Assembly (NCBI GenBank): GCA_022376925.1
Contig: JAIOJX010000004.1
Location: 5,580,001 to 5,644,000 of the forward strand
DNA length: 64,000 nucleotides
Direction: 5' to 3'
Origin: Tragulus kanchil
Taxonomy: Eukaryota > Chordata > Mammalia > Artiodactyla > Tragulidae
Shown: positions 59,801-64,000 of the stretch, one piece after another
Numbering within the stretch: the first letter of the stretch is position 1
Layout: every line of letters starts with the position of its first letter
Program-made: the position numbers and the translations under genes
Notes under the pieces: generated by a model
The model's input: only the letters and a program-made list of their open reading frames with translations
Database searches by the model: none
What the model was told of the DNA's origin: nothing

Positions 59801-62800
59801 TCAGAGCTGGAGACCCTAGGTCGAGTTCCCATTTAACAGATTGGGAAACTGAGCCCAGAGGGGGGACCTGTCTTTCCAAATGTTCCTGTGAATTAGGATC
59901 CACCTCTGCCTTTGCCTTGGACACAGAAGGGGTGCAACACTCTTGGTAAATACTCACAAAGGTGCCCACACCAAAAGAATTTGAACATTCATCTTGTTTA
60001 AATGGGCCTGTCAGCACTTTTAGGAAAGGGAAGTTCTATCCCAAGCCTGAGATGATGAAGTTGATAGACAAAAATGCTGGGGCTGATTCCACCAACTCTT
60101 CAGACGCCACCAACACTTCCGTTGTAAAAGCCCATCTCACCGGTGGGAGGGCCCCAGTGTAGCCAGCGCTTCTCTGGGCACCACCCCCATTTTGTCCACA
60201 CAGTATCCGTTGGAGGTGGTGGCGTTACTACTTTTTTAACCAAGGAGGAACCTGGGGCTCGAAAGGAGAAGCTATTATAGTTCAGGATCAAGATTTAAAA
60301 CTCAGGTCTTTCCGCAGCCTGTGCAGGAAACAGGAAGCATCTTACAGTCCCACAGCTGCCCTGGGGTCCAGGGAGATCCGAAGGGCAGGACCTAGAGTTA
60401 ACCATCCTGGGAGGGAGTGGAGCCCGCGACATTTGGACCAAGCTTGATATTCTAAGCGTTTCTAGCGTCTCCTCCCAACCGACAGGCAGAGACCCTGAAA
60501 AAAAGGTTACCGTGGCAACGCACATTCTTCCTAGCCTGAGTCATCCAAAAGAAGAGCCTTTGGGTGGGTGGGACTTGGAGAAAGTTTCAAAAGTTGATTC
60601 CTTCTCCAAGTACCCCCACTCCCCCTCCCTCCCTCAGCTCTAGTAGCCTTTGTCGATGTGGCAGCTGACGGCTGCACTTAACTCTGTCATCCCCACCCAC
60701 TCCCAGCTCCAAGTGTTTCTTCCTCCCGCAGAGGCACGATTGGGCTTCCAGTCCCTACTCTCTGCATCTCCTGCAGCAGGCTTTCTAGCTACCCGGAGGC
60801 ACAGGCATCTGTCTCTGTTTCTCTCTGTGTCACTCTATCTCTCTCACACACAAACACACACACAACTGGATATATATACACTTTTAAGGGGCTTGTAGTC
60901 GGCCTTGAAATGTAGCCAAAAGCTAGCCCCAGGGGTCTGGTTTTAGAGATCTTCCTTTGAAAGTTTCGAAGCACCCCAAAGACCACTGAGTCTTCTCCTC
61001 TTAACGTTACAGATGGGGAGACTAAGTCCAGAGAAGACCTTTGCCTAAGATCACATGTGAAACGTGCGTCTTCAGCTGTGCCTCTCATTCTGCTGTCAGC
61101 ACTTGGGCCATATAGAAATTTAACCCCTTTCTCTCTGTGTTCCGCAGAGAATAGTATTTTCTAGGGGGAAATATGTGTCTCTCTGTTCCTTTTTGGGCAG
61201 ATTAGGCTTCCTGGAAGACATGCCTCCTCCAAGGCCTGCTTTTCCATTGGTGTCGTTAGAAGACACCTGTCCTGAAGAAGACCCAACAGGAGCCCAGTGT
61301 AGAGCCTGAGCTTCTCACAAAGGTGTGAGAAGGCTGCTGGAACCCTCTCCATCTTTTCTCCCTTCCTCTCTTTACAGCACATGTCCACCACACCCAGTCT
61401 CCCATCGGACCCTGTGCCTCTCTGAACCCTAATGCGTTATCGGGGGTCTTCACATCTGGACATACAGAGGACTACTGCTGGTGAGTTTCCTGTGTTTACA
61501 CCCTGGGGAGCCAGGGGTGGGAACAATGCCTAACCGAGAGATTGATCGCCTGACTGTGCTATTTCAGGCTGAAATGCACCGGAATCTCTCTCTCTCTCTG
61601 TGTTGGTGGAGGGGGTTTGAGAGGGGGAAAATTCCAGGGCAAAAGGGGCCTTCCCAGAGGTGCTGATGAAAGGTGAAGACCCCTTTTATCCTTCCAGAGA
61701 TCTGTGTATCATTCATGCCAAGTCCCTTTAGGAAAATAGAGCCCCTGACCGAGAACCAGGTCTAGAAAGTTTCTCCTCCTGGAATGGGATGAGATCAGAT
61801 TCCCAGGAAAGGAAGAGCTTGCCTGCTTTGTAAAGGCCGCCTCTGAGACCAGAGAGATAGGCACAGAGAAACAGAGAGAAAAGACTCCCTCAGAGACCGT
61901 GGGATTATTTTCTGCAAACCCAGAGGCGAGACCACACAGTCCTGGTTTCACCTGAGAAGTATGAGGCAGCAAGTCCGGGTCCCTTGCCCTGCAGGGGAGC
62001 AAGGATGGAGCCAGAAGGAGACGCACACGCTGGTCCCTGATCCCGGAGACCGCCCAGCACAGCTTCCCCTCCCTTGTACCCCAAGTGGAGTGGACCCGGG
62101 CACAGGGGGTGCAGGACCAGAGGAGGGCCAGACAGGGCAGGGCGAGCGTACCTCAGTGGCAGGCAGGCAGCAGGCGAGGGCTCTGGGCAGTCGGAAGGTC
62201 TGCAGGAATGTGAGGGGTTTAGAGCCTGGCAACAGGAAACCACTCAGAGCTCTGGGCTGGGTCTGTCTCCCCTCCACCCTACAGTCCCTCCTCCTCCTGT
62301 GTCTCCTCCTTCCCCTCCCTCCCCCCGCCCCTTCTCCGCACAGCCCAAGCTGTCTCTGTCTTCCCGTGCTTTCCTCCTCTGCTTGCGGTGGGCTGTCCTG
62401 ACCCGCCTCCCAACCCCGCCTGCCACATGGGTTCTCTCTGTCTGTGTGGGTCTCCATCTTTTCTTCCTTCCTCTCTTTACAGCACATGTCCACCACACCC
62501 AGTCTCCCATCGGACCCTGTGCCTCTCTGAACCCTAATGCGTTATCGGGGGTCTTCACATCTGGACATACAGAGGACTACTGCTGGTGAGTTTCCTGTGT
62601 TTACACCCTGGGGAGCCAGGGGTGGGAACAATGCCTAACCGAGAGATTGATCGCCTGACTGTGCTATTTCAGGCTGAAATGCACCGGAATCTCTCTCTCT
62701 CTCTGTGTTGGTGGAGGGGGTTTGAGAGGGGGAAAATTCCAGGGCAAAAGGGGCCTTCCCAGAGGTGCTGATGAAAGGTGAAGACCCCTTTTATCCTTCC

Positions 62801-63338
62801 AGAGATCTGTGTATCATTCATGCCAAGTCCCTTTAGGAAAATAGAGCCCCTGACCGAGAACCAGGTCTAGAAAGTTTCTCCTCCTGGAATGGGATGAGAT
62901 CAGATTCCCAGGAAAGGAAGAGCTTGCCTGCTTTGTAAAGGCCGCCTCTGAGACCAGAGAGATAGGCACAGAGAAACAGAGAGAAAAGACTCCCTCAGAG
63001 ACCGTGGGATTATTTTCTGCAAACCCAGAGGCGAGACCACACAGTCCTGGTTTCACCTGAGAAGTATGAGGCAGCAAGTCCGGGTCCCTTGCCCTGCAGG
63101 GGAGCAAGGATGGAGCCAGAAGGAGACGCACACGCTGGTCCCTGATCCCGGAGACCGCCCAGCACAGCTTCCCCTCCCTTGTACCCCAAGTGGAGTGGAC
63201 CCGGGCACAGGGGGTGCAGGACCAGAGGAGGGCCAGACAGGGCAGGGCGAGCGTACCTCAGTGGCAGGCAGGCAGCAGGCGAGGGCTCTGGGCAGTCGGA
63301 AGGTCTGCAGGAATGTGAGGGGTTTAGAGCCTGGCAAC
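31663..63338 (-). CDS. SPARC: SPARC (osteonectin/BM-40) gene, whole transcription unit
   Basis: SPARC is a secreted, collagen- and calcium-binding matricellular glycoprotein that controls collagen assembly and cell-matrix interaction. Ten exons are visible on the minus strand with GT/AG borders and compatible phases. One copy of each coding exon gives 57+63+88+122+121+134+149+149+29 = 912 nt, that is 303 residues plus stop, the length of human SPARC. The protein has a signal peptide (1-17), an acidic domain (exons 3-4), a follistatin-like Cys-rich domain (exons 5-6) with N-glycosylation site N116 and a KGHK copper-binding motif (137-140), and an extracellular-calcium domain with two EF-hands (exons 7-10). 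Known collagen-contact residues R166, N173, L259, M262 and E263 are present. Most exons appear twice because of about 1.1-kb direct duplications, so an automatic gene model here would be wrong. The coordinates span UTRs and introns; coding runs from 50279 down to 32835. Confidence 0.97.
31682..31687 (-). terminator. SPARC polyadenylation signal AATAAA
   Basis: The reverse complement of tttatt gives a canonical AATAAA about 1.15 kb after the stop codon. It is the only canonical hexamer I found at the expected 3' UTR length. Confidence 0.8.
32835..32863 (-). CDS. SPARC: SPARC exon 10, coding part
   Basis: The 29 coding nucleotides follow a TTTGCAG acceptor. They complete K295 and encode D-I-D-K-D-L-V-I and the TAA stop, the invariant SPARC C-terminus. 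This exon is single copy. Confidence 0.96.
33309..33457 (-). CDS. SPARC: SPARC exon 9 (second EF-hand), first copy
   Basis: The exon is 149 nt, between the acceptor CTGCAG/G and the donor A/GTGAGTG. It encodes residues 245-295, including the canonical EF-hand loop D274-E285 ([12 protein letters not shown]), collagen-contact residues L259, M262 and E263, and cysteines 265, 273 and 289. A second identical copy lies at 34391-34539. Because 149 is not a multiple of three, including both copies would shift the frame. Confidence 0.96.
33451..33588. repeat. 34-36-bp minisatellite overlapping the exon 9 acceptor
   Basis: Four successive units begin at 33451 (36 bp), 33487 (34 bp), 33521 (34 bp) and 33555 (partial). 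Each contains a cag-gt-x-ctgca core followed by a gtgaggtgg stretch. The first unit contains the real acceptor and the first seven nucleotides of exon 9. The array is duplicated at 34533-34670. Confidence 0.85.
34057..34158 (+). mobile_element. Truncated tRNA-derived SINE; copies at 35139-35240 and 36269-36368
   Basis: It has the head gggattttcctggcatccagg, a B-box-like ggctcaaaccctggtc and no tail. It lies in SPARC intron 8 and occurs three times because duplications 10 and 11 overlap. Confidence 0.75.
34391..34539 (-). pseudogene. SPARC: Second copy of SPARC exon 9 inside a 1.1-kb duplication
   Basis: It matches exon 9 at a constant offset of 1082 bp, with the same acceptor and donor. It is probably an assembly duplicate. 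If real it could only be used instead of, not in addition to, the first copy. Confidence 0.9.
35115..37377. repeat. Direct duplication 11 (35115-36245 and 36246-37377), SPARC intron 8
   Basis: Abutting copies at an offset of about 1131 then 1127 bp, with G-run losses just after the junction (36256-36265). It overlaps the second copy of duplication 10, so a SINE fragment occurs three times. Confidence 0.95.
37868..38016 (-). CDS. SPARC: SPARC exon 8 (first EF-hand), complete copy
   Basis: The exon is 149 nt, from CCCACAG/GTGAAG to GACGG/GTAAGAC. It encodes residues 196-244 and two bases of G245: the helix-rich part of the EC domain and most of the first, non-canonical EF-hand (around QLDQHPIDG), whose loop is completed by exon 9. 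It is the only intact exon 8; the other copy lacks the part nearest exon 9. Confidence 0.96.
38144..38252 (+). mobile_element. Truncated tRNA-derived SINE; copy near 39234-39341
   Basis: Starts ggccttctggtggtccagtgg and ends with an A-run, in SPARC intron 7. Confidence 0.7.
38813..38946 (-). CDS. SPARC: SPARC exon 7, first copy
   Basis: The exon is 134 nt, from CCCTAG/AC to CGT/GTAAGT. It encodes residues 151-195 at the start of the EC domain, with collagen-contact residues R166 and N173. Residue 178 is Met, where human SPARC has Leu. A second copy lies at 39904-40037. The length is not a multiple of three. Confidence 0.96.
39042..39106 (-). pseudogene. SPARC: Truncated, indel-bearing copy of SPARC exon 8
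   Basis: Only the 5' part of exon 8 is present (65 nt against 69 in the corresponding part of the intact copy). Two small 2-nt losses break the frame, and the copy ends at a junction with a perfect 25-bp palindrome. The acceptor is retained but no donor exists. This copy cannot be functional. Confidence 0.9.
39904..40037 (-). pseudogene. SPARC: Second copy of SPARC exon 7
   Basis: It repeats exon 7 at an offset of 1091 bp with intact splice sites. Flanking intron copies differ by single G or C homopolymer losses. It is probably an assembly duplicate. Confidence 0.9.
40098..41264. other. SPARC intron 6, unique part
   Basis: Single-copy intronic DNA between duplication 12 and the Bov-A2, with no exon-like or RNA signals. 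Confidence 0.5.
41268..41487 (-). mobile_element. Bov-A2 SINE in SPARC intron 6
   Basis: It is the complement of Bov-A2 (cttcagtcacgtctgactctg, ctccaggctcctctgccc) ending in the tRNA head agccacctgggaagcccc. Confidence 0.88.
41840..41922 (-). mobile_element. MIR fragment; duplicate near 42929-43011
   Basis: Antisense MIR core: cccattttatcactgggaac, cctgaggctcagagagagg and agattacacagcac. Confidence 0.6.
41991..42111 (-). CDS. SPARC: SPARC exon 6 (follistatin-like/Kazal part), first copy
   Basis: The exon is 121 nt, from CCGACAG/GTG to AAAT/GTGAGT. It encodes residues 111-150 and the first base of Y151. It holds the N-glycosylation sequon N116-K-T, Kazal-type cysteines and the KGHK motif (137-140), which in SPARC peptides binds copper and is angiogenic. 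An identical copy lies at 43080-43200. Confidence 0.96.
43080..43200 (-). pseudogene. SPARC: Second copy of SPARC exon 6
   Basis: It is the same exon at an offset of 1089 bp, with identical splice borders. Its length of 121 nt would shift the frame if both copies were spliced in. Confidence 0.9.
44967..45088 (-). CDS. SPARC: SPARC exon 5 (follistatin-like EGF part), first copy
   Basis: The exon is 122 nt, from CTCTCAG/AC to GAGAAG/GTGAGG. It encodes residues 70-110, the Cys-rich EGF-like half of the follistatin module. The protein reads CEVDENN where human has CELDENN. A second copy lies at 46052-46173. Confidence 0.96.
46052..46173 (-). pseudogene. SPARC: Second copy of SPARC exon 5
   Basis: It repeats exon 5 at an offset of 1085 bp with identical splice sites. 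It is probably an assembly duplicate. Confidence 0.9.
46424..47156. other. SPARC intron 4, unique part
   Basis: Single-copy intronic DNA; nothing further recognised. Confidence 0.5.
47514..47601 (-). CDS. SPARC: SPARC exon 4 (acidic domain), first copy
   Basis: The exon is 88 nt, from CCCCAG/GGACCT to GAGA/GTAGGT. It encodes residues 41-69, the Glu/Asp-rich low-affinity calcium-binding region. Details differ from the human and bovine proteins as I remember them: it starts with Gly-Pro-Val and has a VVV triplet before Ala-Glu. A second copy lies at 48620-48707. Confidence 0.95.
48190..48237 (-). pseudogene. SPARC: Truncated copy of SPARC exon 3
   Basis: It holds the last 48 of the 63 exon 3 nucleotides with the proper GAG/GTAGGT donor. 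At 48238 it breaks into unrelated filler before the next repeat unit starts at 48263, so no acceptor exists. Confidence 0.9.
48620..48707 (-). pseudogene. SPARC: Second copy of SPARC exon 4
   Basis: It repeats exon 4 at an offset of 1106 bp with the same splice sites. It is probably an assembly duplicate. Confidence 0.9.
49296..49358 (-). CDS. SPARC: SPARC exon 3, complete copy
   Basis: The exon is 63 nt and encodes residues 20-40, the start of the mature acidic domain (Q-Q-E-A-L-P-D-E and onward). The acceptor is a tandem CAACAG/CAACAG; using the upstream AG gives the usual Ala-Pro-Gln-Gln mature N-terminus, using the downstream one would delete two Gln. Donor GAG/GTAGGT. Confidence 0.95.
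50223..50292 (-). CDS. SPARC: SPARC exon 2 (start codon and signal peptide)
   Basis: A 13-nt 5' UTR stretch after CCCACAG is followed by ATG at 50277-50279 in a good context (CAGCACCATGA). It encodes 19 residues: a 17-residue signal peptide ([17 protein letters not shown]) then Ala-Pro, before donor CCT/GTAAGT. The exon is single copy and sits inside the longest unduplicated stretch of the gene. Confidence 0.97.
50293..53624. other. SPARC intron 1, unduplicated part
   Basis: Part of the longest stretch without a 1.1-kb duplication (49344-56138). Mostly unique sequence without exon-like features. Intronic enhancers of SPARC would be expected here but I cannot identify any specific one. Confidence 0.5.
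53625..53840 (+). mobile_element. MIR SINE in SPARC intron 1
   Basis: Core order fits sense MIR: cctgattctgccgtgttac, ttgtgtgaccttcag, cctctgagcctcaattcat and ctccatctgtaaaat. Confidence 0.75.
54512..54772 (-). mobile_element. SINE of the distinctive subfamily in SPARC intron 1, with TSD
   Basis: It is flanked by ttgaaattttt copies (about 54503-54513 and 54775-54785). It has tggccacttctattggtct, ctctgggcgcatgcactcc and a tRNA head complement. Confidence 0.9.
55056..55240 (-). mobile_element. Fragment of a non-autonomous hAT-like DNA transposon
   Basis: A caggagtccccaacctttt terminus is followed by gggaccagttttgtggaaga and caatttttcca, matching a common old mammalian MITE end. Family name not certain. 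Confidence 0.5.
55300..55535 (-). mobile_element. L1 fragment, antisense, in SPARC intron 1
   Basis: Segments gttcacatgtaagtcatatc, tctgacttaattcacttag and taataatctctaggtccatc are L1 complement; it ends in an A-run at 55521-55534. Confidence 0.65.
55701..55713. repeat. 13-bp G homopolymer
   Basis: Uninterrupted G run, a likely length-error site. Confidence 0.9.
56139..58264. repeat. Direct duplication 16 (56139-57184 and 57219-58264), SPARC intron 1
   Basis: The offset is a constant 1080 bp with no indels seen, and 34 nt of filler at 57185-57218. Confidence 0.95.
56806..56925 (+). mobile_element. 5'-truncated Bov-A2 SINE; copies at 57886-58005 and (part) 59017-59065
   Basis: Contains ggatcccctggagaaggga, gacagaggagcctggcagg and cagacaggactgagcaagta. 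Triplicated by duplications 16 and 17. Confidence 0.8.
57949..60085. repeat. Direct duplication 17 (57949-59014 and 59015-60085), SPARC intron 1
   Basis: Abutting copies at an offset of 1066 bp. It overlaps duplication 16, making the segment equivalent to 57949-58264 triple. Confidence 0.95.
60086..61345. other. SPARC intron 1, unique 5' part
   Basis: Single-copy DNA with a CA/CT-rich microsatellite near 60810-60880. No exon recognised. Confidence 0.5.
62152..62233 (-). other. SPARC: SPARC non-coding exon 1, copy next to intron 1
   Basis: The reverse strand carries the conserved SPARC leader: a start region GTTGCC..., a CCTCACATTCC block, a CTGCCTGCCTGCC run, and CACTGAG before donor GTACGC. 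It joins exon 2 (GGTTCCCAGCACC) exactly as in the known mRNA. The 5' end at 62233 is estimated by similarity. A second copy lies at 63257-63338. Confidence 0.85.
62234..62450 (-). promoter_or_regulatory. SPARC proximal promoter with GGA boxes, copy 1 (truncated upstream)
   Basis: Upstream of exon 1 the minus strand is strongly GGA-rich (62283-62335), matching the GGA-box elements known in bovine and human SPARC promoters. Positions 62312-62331 read as a G-run array capable of forming a G-quadruplex. No TATA box is evident. This copy stops at the repeat junction at 62450. Confidence 0.75.
63257..63338 (-). other. SPARC: SPARC exon 1, second copy, next to native upstream DNA
   Basis: It is the same leader exon and donor at an offset of 1105 bp. 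This copy is continuous with the single-copy upstream sequence, whereas 62152-62233 is continuous with intron 1, as expected if one locus was written twice. Confidence 0.85.
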
Positions 63339-63556
63339 AGGAAACCACTCAGAGCTCTGGGCTGGGTCTGTCTCCCCTCCACCCTACAGTCCCTCCTCCT
63401 CCTGTGTCTCCTCCTTCCCCTCCCTCCCCCCGCCCCTTCTCCGCACAGCCCAAGCTGTCTCTGTCTTCCCGTGCTTTCCTCCTCTGCTTGCGGTGGGCTG
63501 TCCTGACCCGCCTCCCAACCCCGCCTGCCACATGGGTTCTCTCTGTCTGTGTGGGT
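63339..63556 (-). promoter_or_regulatory. SPARC proximal promoter with GGA boxes, copy 2 (native upstream context)
   Basis: It duplicates the promoter at an offset of 1105 bp, with the GGA-rich block at 63388-63440 and the G-quadruplex-like run at 63417-63436. It continues into unique DNA beyond 63556, so this is the copy joined to the true upstream region. Confidence 0.75.
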
Positions 63557-64000
63557 TCTGGAGCTGTTGCCTAAACAGATTGGCAGAGTAAAGCGCTGGG
63601 GCTGGAAGGGCGGGCAGGAGTCCCCTAGACCGGCCCCTCCTTGATCAGAGGGGAACTGAGGCCTGAAGGGGGTGAGGGATGTCCCAGGGCTCCCAGGGGC
63701 AGATCCAGGCCCAAGCGTCTGACTGGTGAGCTCTCCTAGAGGCCCCTAGCATGAGGCGGAGCCGAGGAGGGCCGAGCGGTCAAGGCGGCTGTATCTGTGG
63801 CAAAGGCCAGGCTGCCTCTGTACAGACTGAGGATGCTGCCATTGATGGCGTCAGCCCCGATGACTCGATACGGTCTCAAAATAACCGCTGGAACTCCGGC
63901 TGTGTCACCGATAGATGCGCAAGGGGTTGGCTGTCTACTTAGGGGAATCTGTGTCATCTGTATAGAATAGAGAAGGTGATGGCTGTGGGGGTGACAGTCC
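63557..64000. other. SPARC upstream flank with a CpG-dense block
   Basis: This is single-copy sequence upstream of the promoter. Positions 63754-63925 hold 13 CpG dinucleotides in about 170 bp, unlike the CpG-poor surroundings, and are open on both strands for about 60-70 codons. I do not recognise a protein or RNA. It could be an upstream regulatory element or a remnant of an unknown repeat. Confidence 0.4.

Larger units (their letters stand above)
61346..63556. repeat. Direct duplication 18 (61346-62450 and 62451-63556), contains SPARC exon 1 and promoter
   Basis: Abutting copies at a constant offset of 1105 bp, with one C/T difference near the start. It doubles the intron 1 start, exon 1 and about 215 bp of promoter. 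Confidence 0.96.

Noticed and set aside
63767..63795. tRNA-Leu-like D-arm (ggccgagcggtcaaggcgg)
   Set aside because: No matching anticodon stem, variable arm or B-box follows, so a tRNA is not supported.
1..64000. CRISPR array or regularly spaced repeat system
   Set aside because: The regularity comes from about 1.1-kb whole-segment duplications; there are no short repeats with unique spacers and the DNA is mammalian.

Overview
The window is nuclear DNA from a ruminant, almost certainly a pecoran (cattle, sheep, goat, deer or giraffe lineage). It is full of ruminant-specific retrotransposons: Bov-A2 and tRNA-Glu-type SINEs, BovB LINE pieces and artiodactyl L1. Its single recognisable gene is SPARC (osteonectin, BM-40), read on the minus strand. 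The spliced coding sequence reconstructs cleanly to 912 nt (303 codons plus stop), so the locus is an intact vertebrate gene and not a bacterial or viral segment.

Layout. Positions 1 to about 31,660 are gene-poor sequence beyond the 3' end of SPARC, holding SINEs, L1 and BovB fragments, one solo endogenous-retrovirus LTR (21959-22429) and unassigned unique DNA. The SPARC 3' UTR runs about 31,663-32,834 with its poly(A) signal at 31682-31687. The coding exons follow with increasing coordinate, in reverse order of transcription: exon 10 (32835-32863), 9 (33309-33457), 8 (37868-38016), 7 (38813-38946), 6 (41991-42111), 5 (44967-45088), 4 (47514-47601), 3 (49296-49358) and 2 (50223-50292, with the ATG at 50277-50279). 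Intron 1 is about 12 kb as assembled. The non-coding exon 1 and the GGA-box promoter lie at about 62.15-62.45 kb and again at 63.26-63.56 kb.

The dominant anomaly is structural. Eighteen head-to-tail direct duplications, each with a unit of about 1.07-1.21 kb, punctuate the window. They add roughly 19-20 kb of nearly identical sequence. Units ignore gene structure: they double exons 9, 7, 6, 5, 4 and 1, partly double exons 8 and 3, and leave exons 10 and 2 single. Copies differ mainly by small indels, many in homopolymers or near junctions, and several junctions carry short filler; one carries a 25-bp palindrome. The most economical reading is an assembly artefact, such as unmerged contig-end overlaps or faulty gap filling. 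Exactly one copy of each exon is needed for an open SPARC frame.

Apart from this, the more biological observations are a SINE subfamily with a distinctive body present at six independent sites (four with clear target-site duplications), a minisatellite that includes the exon 9 splice acceptor, paired miR-29 seed matches in the 3' UTR, a tandem splice acceptor at exon 3, a G-quadruplex-capable GGA-box promoter and an isolated CpG-dense block upstream of exon 1. I found no evidence of a new multi-gene system.
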